The position numbers and the translations under genes were made by a program. From Balanoglossus misakiensis (lineage: Eukaryota > Hemichordata), in assembly GCA_040954595.2 (NCBI GenBank), contig CM082585.2, positions 9,920,001 to 9,984,000 of the forward strand: a stretch of DNA of 64,000 bases, read 5' to 3'. Below the pieces are notes generated by a model that had not been told where the DNA came from, did not search any database, and was given only the letters and a program-made list of their open reading frames with translations. Of this stretch, positions 12,001 to 63,900 are shown one piece after another (the first letter of the stretch is position 1; each line of letters starts with the position of its first letter).

Positions 12001-12381
12001 CCTCCCCAACACACACACACACACACACTATTAATCATTATGTAAATGCATCATTTCGACTAAGATTATCATTTTTCCAATAAGGAAAATCCCGTTTCTA
12101 GTCAAGCAATCACGCGTAGAACCGACAATATGATTGAAAATCACCGTTGATATGATACTCTCGTCTACGTCTCTATATGTCCCACGACTGGAAGCTTTAC
12201 ACTTCCTGTGCAGACAGGAAGCAGTTTTTGCAGTGCGGGTTGAAACCCTGTATTTTGTTTTTGCGCAAACATGGCCATTCTTACGTTTAGTTGCTATAAA
12301 TGAGAATGTAGTTTGAGAGTTTTCGGCACTCGTGACAAAATTGCCGTAACTTTTAGACTGACCTTGTGGTGCTTCCGCCAT
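9096..12381 (-). CDS. FUNDC1: FUN14 domain-containing protein 1, mitophagy receptor (FUNDC1)
   Basis: Five exons in transcript order: 12381-12363, 10099-9973, 9804-9729, 9555-9418, 9173-9096. Phases match and the total is 145 aa (human 155). FUNDC1 sits in the outer mitochondrial membrane and binds LC3/GABARAP to recruit autophagosomes. The cytosolic N-terminus carries EHFEVIDLT, with the LIR core F11-E-V-I14. The FUN14 domain follows, with TGWVAGYVFQKVGRAAATAV, a GGGLILI hydrophobic segment, the YIKINWARVEKDV loop and a C-terminal hairpin TSGFAGGFLLGVAF; all align with the human protein. Likely membrane segments are near 39-57, 60-82 and 129-145. Human Tyr18 and Ser17, the phospho-switch residues, are Phe and His here. 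Intron 1 is 2.3 kb. The gene is head-to-head with KDM6 and convergent with CMC4. Confidence 0.95.
11164..11178 (-). promoter_or_regulatory. CTCF-like motif in FUNDC1 intron 1
   Basis: The minus strand reads CACCAGAGGGCGCC, which fits 13 of 14 positions of the CTCF core consensus CCASYAGRKGGCRS. Weaker GAGGGCGCT cores recur at 24314, 24904 and 53999. This is sequence resemblance only; CTCF must also be present in the organism. Confidence 0.3.
11907..11974. repeat. imperfect inverted repeat / AT-rich hairpin
   Basis: Two arms of about 32 bases face each other around position 11940. The best-matched part is CTTGATATTATGATG on the left against its reverse complement, with a 3-base insertion, on the right. 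It lies in FUNDC1 intron 1 and could be a small MITE or an extruding palindrome. Confidence 0.6.
12009..12028. repeat. (CA)n microsatellite
   Basis: A run of about ten AC/CA dinucleotides in FUNDC1 intron 1, just after the hairpin. Confidence 0.85.
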
Positions 12382-13450
12382 CTTTGACAGTGCTTGCCAA
12401 TGTCGACTAACCTATGGGGTCAAAAAAATGTCACACTCACAGCTGGAGCTCTGGTACAAGGGGCATTATGTTAGCCTGAATATTGGGTAAACAAGCAAAT
12501 AAATAAATAAATAAACTAGTTAATTAATTAATAACTTTAATTCTCAACAACACACTCAGTGAGAGTGCGGTAAGGCAAAATTTACACAACTCAACTGGGT
12601 TGTAGACAAAATTTTTAAAAAATGCATGCATGCATTATACATACACACATACATACATATCTCATACATACATACATAACTACATGTAATTGAAAGCCTT
12701 ATTGATCAATGATATATATGTCAATATTTGTATTTTATCCTGTTTTCTAAGTGTTATTGGAATGGCTTGTGTGTACATGTTCTTTGGAAAGTCACATGGT
12801 ATTACTATTGTACATTTCTACAAAAATATTCCAGACAGTTGATACATACACAACAGTGTAAAATCACACACAAATATGGAAGAATTGTAATGTGAAAAAA
12901 AACTAAATAGATAGTATTCAAAGAATACAGATTAAAACAATGAGTGAATATTGTTTCACATGTCCTCTGTCTGTTTGTGGACAGGTGTGTGAAACATTGT
13001 GATGTAAAATTTAACCATCTGTGCTCAAATAAAAAACATCTCTTGGAGCAATGACCGCGCATAACACCGCTTCAAGCAATAACCTCAAAACTGGGTCTAC
13101 TGTGGCCAATATAGTCCAGGTGTAGACGATTCCTCGCGGACACAACGAGTCTATCCATCTGGTGATACAGAGCCACACATTGTTTTGGTAATCTGCGCAA
13201 CTCGGAACTGAAATTTCTGCGCGAAAGTTGGCCTGGTCATGTGATTGACGAAAGCAACGATGATTGGACACGTTTCAGGGCAATAGAGTTGTACGGCGTG
13301 AGGTGGCTCGTGTCATCTACCAACTTTCTTGTGAACCTACAAGTTTTGTGGAAATTAACGCCAAATCTGTGTCGCGATTCTGCACCATGAGCTCAAGACC
13401 TGGAGTTTATTATTTGATCTCCGTGATTCTGGGCTAAATGCGTTTGGAAA
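12382..13450. promoter_or_regulatory. divergent FUNDC1 / KDM6 intergenic region
   Basis: This 1069-bp head-to-head interval must hold both promoters. The FUNDC1 side has AAAT/AATA microsatellite (12498-12515) and CATA repeats (about 12640-12680). The KDM6 side, from about 13020, is richer in CpG and has no TATA box, as expected for a broad housekeeping promoter. No further ORF in it looks coding. Confidence 0.55.
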
Positions 13451-53727
<40,277 letters not shown>

Positions 53728-56700
53728 CAGTAAACTCCTCCACCTTCAAAGATGTATAAGAAGTCCAGAAGTATCTGTAATAATTTTCTTCCTTCTACAC
53801 CCGAGCTTTGCGGTGAAGAAACAAAACCTGAGATTTTTGTCAGTTTTCAGTAACATTTGACTTAGAAGCAGACTTCACTACTCTCTATAACCATATGCAG
53901 ACGTAGTTTCAATACCAGATTTTTTTCTGAGAGATCATTCATCGTAGACTGGTTCCGTGCACTGTGGTTGAGGGCACACCACTTTTGTCCGTACTGTTGA
54001 GGGCGCTGTTTAAACACTACAGCCATCTTTGTCATGCCGTTAAAGTTATATTGCCTGTGGAAGACAGCAGTTTAAGCTTTTCCAAATGGCACAAGCCATG
54101 AAAGACAAGCTACCATGGGTACACCTTTTCCACCAGAGGATGGATCTGATTTAAAAGCCGTATACATTCCTTCTCCACTCTCTACCGAAGTGCCATGTTA
54201 ACAACATCCATCGAAAACTATTCCCAATATTAAAGTTCTCTCACACAATTCTCCTACTATTTATCGGCATCTGCCAGCAACTACAATTTTGCAGAGTCTG
54301 TGTCCACCCACACAGTCCCCTCCTGCACAGACATCACTATCTCGGAGCCAGCAAGGGCTCTCTGTGTAACACCGTCAGAGCGCATGTGGTCACAGTACAG
54401 GGAACCCAGTGTGTTTCATTACCATTTATACTACAGTACCATGTAAAGAAGTTCATGTTAGGTTTCCCGACTCCAGTGTTAAGCACTGTTAATATAGAGA
54501 GAGACACTCCCACACTTTTCTAGAAGTTAAAAGCTCATTCTTTTTTTAATTTTCAGTGTGCCTAAAAGCCACAGCACTTTTTTTTAGACTGTCACATGAG
54601 ATACAACTCAGGATGTCATAGGGACCATAGAAAAATAATCAAGCGCCTTAGAGTTTTTTTCCTTTCAAGGTTTCCAGAAATTGGGTTCAATGCCCTCTGT
54701 AGGGTTATATGAGCTGTAGCTTGTAAGAAAACCAAGTTCAGGAAGCTGGTACAGAAATGGGTTGAAATATGAGAACCCAGTACTACTGATTTTTTTTTTT
54801 ATATTCTGTTTTGGTGCTTTAGTAGTTATTACTGAATTTGAACGTAGCAGGTTTTTGTTTGTTGCTTCACTCGTCTGGTTTGGAAGCAATCTTGAATCTC
54901 ACCCAGCTTTCACTGTTGGGTGCACAACTTCCACTGGTCTGGGGAAAAGCCCACAGGAACAGCGTCATGAAAATGATGGATGTTGACAAAAACATTGACA
55001 GCCACTGATTGGTTGCTGCTCTGTGTGACCTGAAGTCACATCAGGTCATGTTTATGGTCATCAGTAACATGCGTCACTTGTACATCAGAAATTGTGTACA
55101 TGAGATAATAATGTCTGACAAGAAGATTGAAGGTAATCTTTCAGATGAGAAGAGTCTGTGGCCTTCAAGGCCATGGACTCTCCAACCAACCAATCAGTGG
55201 CTCTCATTTCTGTCATGGCTATTTCACTTTTATAGCTGCATTCACAAAATTTCCCTTGGACACATTCAGAATAGAGAGCTTTTCAGCCAATGGTGAAAGC
55301 TTGATGTCAAGATTTTCAGAACCAGTAAAAGCTGAGAGAAATGCACTTCCGGCTACATTTGTTTGGGGTTTAACTCCTCCAATCATGTTTGGGGTTTAAT
55401 TCCTCCAATCATGTGATGTAAATATAGAAGTAAAAGGTCTCGTGACGTAAGGAATTTAAGTGAACCGAAATGTGTTCAAAATTTTATCTCTGGACGTTTG
55501 ACTGGTGTCTCTTTGACATTGAACATGGATAGTGTTTGTTGACAGCGGAGAACAAGTTTCAATATTCCTTGAAGGGTTTTTCGGATGTAATTTCTAATTG
55601 TGAATTGTTAGAACAATTGTGATTGCACAGACCATGTTTCTTGTTCAAGTTGAATGATGGAGAAAACTTTGAAAGGGCATGTAGAAAAGTTTAATTTCAC
55701 AAGGTTTTTGTGGGCAAAATTGCTGCTGTATTAAAGCTTCACTAGAAGGTGGGGAGAAGGAAAAAAACATGCATTTTGTTGTGAAGATTACTTTGAGCTG
55801 AGTTGCTTTCAGCAGGCAGGGCAAATTTTCTTTACTTGTTTTCCTTTTAGTGTCTCTGACTTTAATAATGATCATGGTAATAATGTGTTGGAGTTGAGAT
55901 ACTTACAAACCTATAAACTTTGTGCCTTTTAATCTCCAAAACTAATCCTTCATATCAACTTTTCCAGTAAGTTGCTAAGGAAGGACAAATTATACCGGAA
56001 TTCGGAAAAACCTGGGTTTTGAAGTGACTATCTGAAAGATGAGCTTTTTGTCGTTGTTTTTGTGTCTCAAACTTTAAAAGGTCGTCTCCATGACAACATC
56101 TGCCAAGTTGTCCGCTAAACTGAAATGGGAAAATGTTTGAAAGCTATGACTCTTTCTGATGTAGGTTTGTGATTTCACAGGTTTAAATTTTTTTTTTAAA
56201 TCACTTCTTTACAAAAAAAACTTTTAACTCCGCTGTTTCTCTGAGTAGCATGGTGGTGTTAGGAAACAGTTATGTCAATGTGAGAGGTTATATCCACTCA
56301 CCCGTACACCAGATGTTTAAGAAAAACTATAAAAAAACTACATGTTCAAGTCCAGAGTCAAATAAGAGTGAATTTTCAGTAAGATAAAAAAAGAAAAAAA
56401 AAATTCTTTGTACATTTTTACATTTAAAAAAAAAACATAAAAAAATAGATGAATTTTATAGTACTTGACAGTGATCAGGAAAATAAGGCTGCTTTTTTAT
56501 TTAATACGAATTTTGAGTTGATATCTTTGTGAATAAAAAGTTAAATGTCAACTGGTGAATTGAAATGTTTTCACTAATGATTGAATTTTTGTGGAATTTT
56601 CTTTCACAAGCCGCCATCTGGATGTTAATTTTTTGGCAGATAAATAGTTGAATACTAGTTTCATTTCTTGTATTTTTTTTCTCTATTTTGTTTTTCTAGA

Positions 56701-56760
56701 TCTTTTTGTGTTGGTGTCCTTTACTTTTGTAAATAAAAAGAGTGAATTTTCCAATACACT
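53728..56760 (+). other. KDM6 3' UTR (probable)
   Basis: After the TGA there is no other gene for 3 kb. The sequence is U-rich with several AATAAA signals at 56532-56537, 56732-56737 and 56944-56949. The second is followed by sequence resembling a downstream element, and the third by a T-rich stretch. Use of the later signals would make a 3' UTR of about 3.0-3.2 kb. An exact X-box sequence occurs at 56094-56107. A 19-base near-duplication (TTGGGGTTTAACTCCTCCAATCATG) is seen around 55362 and 55389. Confidence 0.5.
56732..56737 (+). promoter_or_regulatory. candidate KDM6 poly(A) signal
   Basis: AATAAA in TTTTGTAAATAAAAAGAG, about 3 kb past the stop codon. Alternatives are 56532 and 56944. Confidence 0.45.
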
Positions 56761-56764
56761 GACT

Positions 56765-59655
56765 TAGTATTTGGACCATTTTGAGTAAGTTTCAAAGGGG
56801 TGTCTATTTTCCGTTTGTTTTTTCTTGTCAATGATGAATTTTCATGTCGCTTGTCAAGATGTATTCTTTTGTCAGATTATTCCACAGCAAGTTAATGTCT
56901 CCTATACTTGAACAACTGGAGTGTACATTGTATCTTATTTATAAATAAATATTTATTGCCATGACAACTGTTTCCTGGAGTCGAAGTTTAACGGGGCAAA
57001 ATCGCTAGTACTTTACATTTTGCGCATTTTCTCTGCTTGGCACTTATTGTTCAGCATAGTAAAATACTGTAAAGTTATCGCGAACTTCGCGAGAGTAAAA
57101 AAAAAATTAACAGTCTCTGGGGGCGCTCTCCCGACCAATCCCGTGGAGTATAAACTGTTTCAAAGAAGAACTTGGAAATTAATGGAAGGTCATACTAACT
57201 TCCAGACAGACGAACCACGCCAAACGACCTCTATTAAATGCAACAATGCACTGTAAACTGAACGTTCCCTAGAGGTGCAAGATTTAATTCTATACCAGCT
57301 AACAATGAGAGGTATTTTGCGAGACGTTATAGCACCGCTGGAAATAAAGAGAAATGCCGCAATTTGAGACATGATATCGCATTGTGACGGTACTGAGTTG
57401 CGACGGTATTTTTCTGCCTTTCACCTCCATAATAGAGTTCCCGGCTCTCCGATCCCTCAACTCACTGGTAAACTTGTGTGGTTAGACTCGCCGCTGTCAT
57501 GTACACTGTCGTTGTCTTGAAGATCGACTAAAAAGTTTGTAGATCATCGACGTCTGAATCCGGTAGCACAGAATATAGGAAGAGTCTCTAAAAAGCGGTG
57601 TGTATATTTTGATGTCTTTATATGAAACCCACAAAAGTTTAGAACGTTCCGCAACTCGTGCCGGGTGGTTACGTGTCTGATGGTAACTTGGCACCTGAAG
57701 AATGCCGCGCACCAACTTGACATAGAGATATTGGCATTTTCAAACAGTCGATCTAGGATTTATGAGCAAGTTGGTACATTTATACATTATTATTCTGGAA
57801 ACAGTGTTTACGACTAGTTTGGCGGTAGTCCTGAACGGACTCTGTTGCTATAAGCTGTTAGTCAGTTCTGGTTTCTACAAAATCACGACATCCTTCTAGC
57901 CTTGGCAGAATACAGTAAGTTGTCAACTCTTTTCGTTCAAACCAAACTTTCGCATTTGAAAACAATTACTTCGCCTCTTGTAGTTCGCGATTTACGTATA
58001 TAATTGATTCGGGGCTCCCTGGGTCCGGTCCTAAAATGACCTTTCGAAGCGAGCTAAGACTCGTCGCCACAACGATCGAGTATGCGCCTAACATCAGGTC
58101 AACGGGTGTATCGATCGAAGTCTAGTTCCCCGGTAAATTCAATGGTCGCGATTTGAAGAAACGAAAATTTCTTTTAAGAGGTTACACAGCAAAGAATCTT
58201 CTAAATAACAGAAATATGTCGTTCGCACAACACTTCGCATTTATCATCTACTAGGTCACGTGCCCAACTACTCCCTGAAACTAGAAGCTCCTGGGTTACC
58301 ACTTACCACAGAACAAAATACGCCCTGGGAGGCGACCATGTAAACTATTTCAGTAAATTGTACATAGGCCTACATGTATATTCTGACCCATTGATATTCC
58401 GTCTTGATGAAAACTTGCAATGCTCAATATTTGCTCAGTGTTTCTCACAAGTATGTGCGCGCATAACTTCTGAGGGAATATCTTTTGTCAAGAACTCCCT
58501 TGCTCTCGAAGTCAGTCCATTAATTCGTAACGTGTCATCGATTACCCCTTGTTCGTAATCAATTCACTTAAAATCTCTAGATTGTTCGGGCAAATAAGGC
58601 TTATGTCGACTACACGCACGAGCTCTCCACCGGGAAAAAGAGAATAAATTTGTGTGTAAGCAGAACCCTGTTTTGAGAGTTTTAATTTTGGGTGAGTTGT
58701 TCAAATTCCTCTGGTGATTCTGTTATACGATCCCGACGCGATGGGTCGTTGAATAAGTTTTGTAATTATACTAGAAATACGTGAATAGGCTTAAATTTAA
58801 CGTTTGCACAAACACTTCTCTATATTTACAATTTGTGTTTGATTTCTAAGCGGTTACACAACGTAACCGGTGTGTTTGTGCGATACAGTTTGGGGTAACC
58901 TATCAATAGGGTCCCTTTATCCTGCCGTTGGTTTAAAGCTATACTCGTTCAGTGTGCCGGACTCACTATACTATACGTGTCTCGGAAAAGTAAGACGTGT
59001 AATTCTCATTAAGGAAACGCGGGATTTTATCGATTTAATTCTTAATCCGTACAGAAAATCCGGGAATAGACTACCAGCCCATTCTAGCAGTATCGCCGAG
59101 ACGAGTGAGTTGGATCAGACGAGTTCGTAAGCGCCGACTCAGTCACTAACTATTATTGACTTCATTCGCTGTGTAAAGATGTGTTGAAGGCCGGGTTAGG
59201 CCCTATCCGTCTGGATGACATAGTCTAAGATTGTGAGGTACACATTCGACAGTGAATAATTTATGTGAAAGACTGGTTAAAGTCTTCGTGAAACAATGGC
59301 ATGATCGTGTGACAACCCGTTTTCATAATTTGTATTATCCCTTGGGTGGATTTTAGGGATGTACAGATGGAAAATAATGATTTGCACCGCAGCCAACACC
59401 ACGTGTTTACTGCTTTTCTACTTTTGTTACAGGTTTCAGAGGATTTTTATTTTCCAATTAGTTTGGACATTGCAGACGACCCTTACACGGGTCTAAGAAA
59501 TGACGAGGACGCAATCTTGACTATCAATATATGATAACTCAACATTCTGTGAAAATATATAGACCCATTTGAACCGTGGTGCGGAGTGACTGACCGTCCT
59601 CTGAGGTTATACGCCAGGTTTTGACTCCAATAATTTGGTGGTGGCCACGTCGAAT
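56765..59655. other. intergenic region KDM6 / ZAR1-like gene
   Basis: From about 57.0 kb the sequence becomes noticeably richer in CpG than the KDM6 introns. I see no recognisable protein. Short open frames at 58870-59130 and 59346-59534 on the plus strand could be upstream noncoding or coding exons of the ZAR1-like gene, but no splice sites clearly link them. The ZAR1-like promoter must lie here. Confidence 0.4.
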
Positions 59656-60072
59656 ATGGCCGCCGAACAGCACCGCAGAAGCCGACGTTTCTACGACAAG
59701 AAGCAGTTCACGATGTCGGAGCTGCCCACCTTGATTCGGCGCATCGGCTACTTCGCCTGCAGCAACTGCATGGAGACCTTCCGCAGCACCGACGTGTGGT
59801 GTGACGTCACGACCCTGGAGATCCGAATCGGCGTCTGGTGCCCGCACTGCAGACAGGAACAGTTCGAGGCCAAGACGGTGAGGGACATGAAATGCAGGAT
59901 CTGCAACATGTCGTGCGTCAAGTGCTCGTGCACGGAGGAGGAGAAGATTCTGAACGGCTACATGGAGCGGCAACACCTGAAATCGAAGTGCCCGAGGTGC
60001 TTCAACCAACGGTACCCTTGTCGAGACTGGGATCGCCATGGCAACTATCGACCAGAGTGGATGCTGAAATGA
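59656..60072 (+). CDS. ZAR1-like 3CxxC zinc-finger protein, intronless
   Basis: A single 138-aa ORF from ATG 59656 (G at +4) to TGA 60072. The C-terminal 105 residues follow the cysteine pattern of the zygote arrest 1 zinc-finger: YFACSNC (C35, C38), DVWC (C49), WCPHC (C62, C65), MKCRIC (C80, C83), CVKCSC (C87, C90, C92), KCPRC (C112, C115) and a final C122. ZAR1/ZAR1L show GYYxCKDC, YVWC, FCRTC, CQSC, RCSC and LCGRC in the same order. ZAR1 proteins bind maternal mRNA in oocytes and control their storage and translation, with this finger as the RNA-binding module. The long N-terminus of ZAR1 is absent. Third codon positions are strongly G/C, unlike neighbours, and no intron interrupts it. Related 3CxxC proteins (RTP family) are an alternative, but lack the CxC feature. 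Confidence 0.75.
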   Translation: MAAEQHRRSRRFYDKKQFTMSELPTLIRRIGYFACSNCMETFRSTDVWCDVTTLEIRIGVWCPHCRQEQFEAKTVRDMKCRICNMSCVKCSCTEEEKILNGYMERQHLKSKCPRCFNQRYPCRDWDRHGNYRPEWMLK

Positions 60073-63000
60073 GTAGGTCGTCGTCCACTGTTGAAAAATA
60101 CACTATCATAATACCGCAGCGAACTTCATAATCTGACGGAGTCGTCCAAGTGTGTTTTGTTCAAATACAGAATTTTTGCCAGGTAGTAGTATTCGTTTAG
60201 AAAAATACTGCATAATTTACTGACATTTACAATTATGACAATCGCAAAGCTCATGGCGATGAAATTGCCTGTGTGTGGTATCAAATATAGGTCATTGTTA
60301 TCGAACGTCAAAGCTGTTTGACATAAATAAATTGAATGTAGCTGTGTCAATAGCAACATAAGTATGGGCTCTTGAAATTGAATTCGAAAAGAGAGGGGGA
60401 GTTGGTGGTGGCGCTGTTTGTTGGGCGACAACAGGTGGCAGCTGCGCACGCATCTTTCCCAACTTAACGGATCTCTTGTGTAAACCAGATAAGGAGAACT
60501 CCACTTTTCGTTTTTGTCTATGTTGAAACTCGGAGATATAAATAAAGTCACGCTCATCGGATTGAATTCTTTACCCTCGACAAATGAGATCTGCTCCAAA
60601 AACATGAGGCAGTCTGTTGTACACATACATACCAATAGACTTACATGTACGGCTGGTCGAGTACATCCACTTTCTACCAGCGCGGCATCTTTCTGTCCTT
60701 ATCACTCACGTCACTTGAAGTTTATGATAGGGATATGAAACAGCGTTACCTTTAAGCCACTTGAGATTAAACTGAAACAGATGGCGATGGATTTCGTTTA
60801 ATTGCTGTGTCCGATGATTTTTGATAAAAGACCGTCCAGTCAACTCTTGAAGAGATTTTCCCGGGACAATATGGCGGGCAAACGATATTAAATTACTTTT
60901 CTTTGAGCTGTTTAATTCCCCCTTTATCGGGAACACACTACCACCAGACCGTGTTGAAAATGAAATGACGTTAGCAAATATGAGATTGGAGTGTGTTCTC
61001 GGAAAAAAAGTAAAGCAAGGACGTGTGTAAATTGTCTCTTTGAAGTATAAACATGGATGAAGTAGGATGGGATTGTTATCGTCAGCTGAATAGGCACGCA
61101 GTTGACTGATGGTACATCTGTAAAAAGGGGTTAAGAAAATTGACGTATATATAGTTTACACATCGCACCATATTGAATTGTTGAATCAACATATATCGAC
61201 GTTGAAGATAAAGGCCTTACGCGTAGTCCTGAAAACCGCGAAAATCGAGTTTTAGTCACACATTTTATAATTTATGTTTTAATTTTTTGATATAAGCTTA
61301 TGGATGTATTCATACAAATGTCGCCTTGTGTTTAATTGAACAATTTATAAGATGAAGGCGAGAGTACAATTCATAATCGACGTCGACGTTACCTTGGATA
61401 GGCGTTTATCACTAAGGCGACGTATAGAAATGCGTTTAGTATCTATGTTCATTTTTAACATACGACGGTGGTATGGAATGCGTGGGCGGTAATGATGCAA
61501 TTGACAGTTGGAATCTGCCGTGTCGGTCATCCGCGATTACCGCTGTAGGGACAGAAACATTTGAACTCAACGGAAATGTAATAACACAAAATTAGATGCA
61601 AGTTGTTTTGGTAGGATAATTGTCATCTGAATTTGCTTTTATTTTCTATTTGTGTGTTTCTCAGACACCCAGGTGATCCTTTCGTAAGAAAGAGATTCCC
61701 TTGGCTTGCAAACATTTTATTATTCTTAGACAAATAAATTAGCATCTGAATAATGTTAGTCAAACAGAGACCTCAATACCAGCCTTAAAATTATCCACCT
61801 TATCTGAAATTATTATTTGAATTTACCAGTGTTTGAAAATTATCGCTGTGATAGTGGAAGAAATTTTGTTGTGTGTACTGGATGCTCTGGCGTAGAAAAA
61901 AAGGTTTAAAGACATTTGTCCCTTACATGCAATAAAATCTGACAGATTCGCGGAACTTTGAGTTCGAGGGCAACTGGGCTATTCCACGCTTCGTGTACAT
62001 GCACCCCATAGATAGATTCCCATACACTATTGGATACCACAGGGACAGACATCTGCATATAACGAAGCAAAGATAGGTACAGCTGCAACGGTGAGGTTCA
62101 CTCTAAGCCGCTTTGACTGGAAAATCAACATGCTGCCCGAGTTTCTCCCGTAAGTAGAACTTCTCAGATAATATTTGGAACACCGCGCCTTTCTGACATC
62201 AAAACTGAGACCTGCGCTGTCATTTTACCTGTTGAGCTGTCATTTTTCTGCACACATTCAACTCAGTCGCCTCCGGGAAACGTGCTGAAAATCTATTAAC
62301 CCGTAAAATTCCTAGAAAAGTCATATCACACCATACTGTTGACTTTAGACAAATTTAAAAAAGCGTCGCTGAAACAACATAAAACGTGAATAGGATAAAA
62401 GTTTCCACTTCGTTGAAAATGTCACACCTTTGTGTTTAGAACGTGCGTGTTTGAAGACACTAGCAAGGGATGGTGACTCGCTCATTGACTCGCGCGAGAT
62501 AAAAATGCAGTGAAACGTGCTTCTACCGTTGCGGGTAATTTATTTCAAACACATGAGCTTAGAATTTTATAGGTTGACATTGCATGCTGGATAATCCTTG
62601 CACTTTTTATCGCACTCCCAACGCTAAAGTTTTCCTATGGTGAAAATATCTGAAGAGCTTTATCAAAAATCAAGCTACATGAAGATTCAATGTTGGCACG
62701 GGTTGTTTACGCAATCTGCAGCATTTGCGCATGCATTATCGACAAGAAACGTGTAACAAAGACAGCATTGCCCTATGAACTGGGTGACGTACTGAGATAG
62801 CAGTTTTAACCCAAATCCGTTTTCGAAGAATTTAAGCCACATCAGTTCACATTGTCCGCCCCAAACGCAATGTCAAGGTTTTCGTTTGGATTTTGCACTT
62901 GGCATATGATGATGACACCAATCCACATTGTCCCAAAGCGCATCATCTGCTCGTATTGTCCCATGAATACAATGCCAGCGTTTCACGTCTCTGCCATCGG

Positions 63001-63690
63001 GACTTTTCCCATACGTCGGCTGATAGGTCATGCTGTCCTCGTTCGATGTCCTGAAAATTTACACACGTTGACAAAATTTTATCTGTAGATAACATAAGAC
63101 AGATCGGCCACAGAGTACAATAATGATACAGAAACAGTACTCAAAATTCATGCAATTCCATGATTTCTAAAGACGGTGAACGGCCGGTTTTCTGTTTTCA
63201 AAAAGACTTCGATTCCCACATGCTTCAATATAGCAAAGAATTTAATGATTTTGAGGATTATCTTTATTCTAAAAATCCGTCCATGAAGAGAATAGACATT
63301 TGTTTGCAATTTTTGATTACTATAAGTACAGGGAGCTGTACTGAATTTCAGGAAGAAATTAATACCTGTGTTCAGGAAGGCACTGGGTTTTTAAATCTTT
63401 CGCTGTATTTTTGTCTCAAGTTATTTCCTGTGCTCAACACAGAGAGAAGGGTCCTTCTGGCAGAAAATATCCCTCATTTGTAAAACAACAATGGTTGTTT
63501 CACATAATAGTAAATGAGTTTGTCCTTTTCGCGACGGAAGAGGAAAAGTTTAACACATAATTTTCGTCGACTTTACTTCAAATTGGTATCTGTCACGGTC
63601 ACCAAGGGAACTATTTTTCAAACTGTCATTATTTTGGCACAAAGACTGTAATTTGTCCACTCAATGTGTACATTTCGTTTGACGTTTATT
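60073..63690. other. intergenic region, no supported gene
   Basis: A mostly AT-rich interval. The longest ORF is 169 codons on the minus strand at 60126-60635, immediately after the ZAR1-like stop; it starts with a non-ATG codon and resembles nothing. A plus-strand ORF at 63160-63483 is listed separately. No RNA gene or repeat family was recognised. Confidence 0.45.
63160..63483 (+). CDS. hypothetical 107-aa ORF, unrecognised
   Basis: ATG-started ORF with a balanced, protein-like composition: charged N-terminal half (KDFDSHMLQYSKEFNDFEDYL) and an alternating hydrophobic helix-like part (IDICLQFLITI, LNLSLYFCLKLFPVL). It could be a small helical domain or a coding exon, but I recognise no family. 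It has no obvious Kozak context, and no splice signals were matched. It lies about 210 bases before the X-box of the rightmost promoter. Chance is a real alternative. Confidence 0.22.
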   Translation: MISKDGERPVFCFQKDFDSHMLQYSKEFNDFEDYLYSKNPSMKRIDICLQFLITISTGSCTEFQEEINTCVQEGTGFLNLSLYFCLKLFPVLNTERRVLLAENIPHL

Positions 63691-63695
63691 TCAGC

Positions 63696-63792
63696 GTCTC
63701 CATGGAAACCCCGCCGTATTTTAGCTGGAACGACAACAGCTGACACGTGGTATCCAACTGTATATAAAGCCTTCACGCTTTCGACAGTTCAT
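63696..63792 (+). promoter_or_regulatory. TATA promoter with X-box and two E-boxes
   Basis: In order: X-box GTCTCCATGGAAAC (63696-63709, 14/14 of the consensus), E-box CAGCTG (63737-63742), E-box CACGTG (63744-63749), TATATAAA (63761-63768), and a GACAGTTCATTC initiator-like stretch about 20-30 bases after the TATA box. Spacing between TATA and the putative start is normal for a focused RNA polymerase II promoter. Confidence 0.6.
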
Positions 63793-63900
63793 TCACTTCT
63801 CCACCAATCCACTGCCGGTTAACAGGAGTGGACTCGGCGAAAAAGGTCTTTGGCACGATTTCGTTCCCAGATAATCTCCACAGCCGAGAAATAGAAATTG
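63790..63900 (+). other. noncoding first exon of a gene running off the right edge
   Basis: About 110 bases downstream of the TATA promoter contain no ATG and end at GAAATTG followed by the near-ideal donor GTAAGTGT (63901). This is what a 5' UTR exon looks like. The coding exons, and so the product, are outside the window. Confidence 0.5.

Noticed and set aside
12031-12381. 116-codon minus ORF starting MAEAPQG at FUNDC1 exon 1
   Set aside because: Only the first 19 bases are exon; the rest reads into the intron after a GTCAGT donor.
59539-60039. Minus-strand ORF of 166 codons
   Set aside because: Antisense of the GC-rich ZAR1-like coding sequence; GC-rich third positions suppress stops on the opposite strand.
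60126-60635. 169-codon minus-strand ORF just after the ZAR1-like gene
   Set aside because: Starts with a non-ATG codon, no family resemblance and no promoter; the first true ATG shortens it only slightly, but nothing else supports it.
62852-63088. 78-codon plus ORF with several Cys and Met
   Set aside because: No pattern, no neighbours and a low-quality composition.
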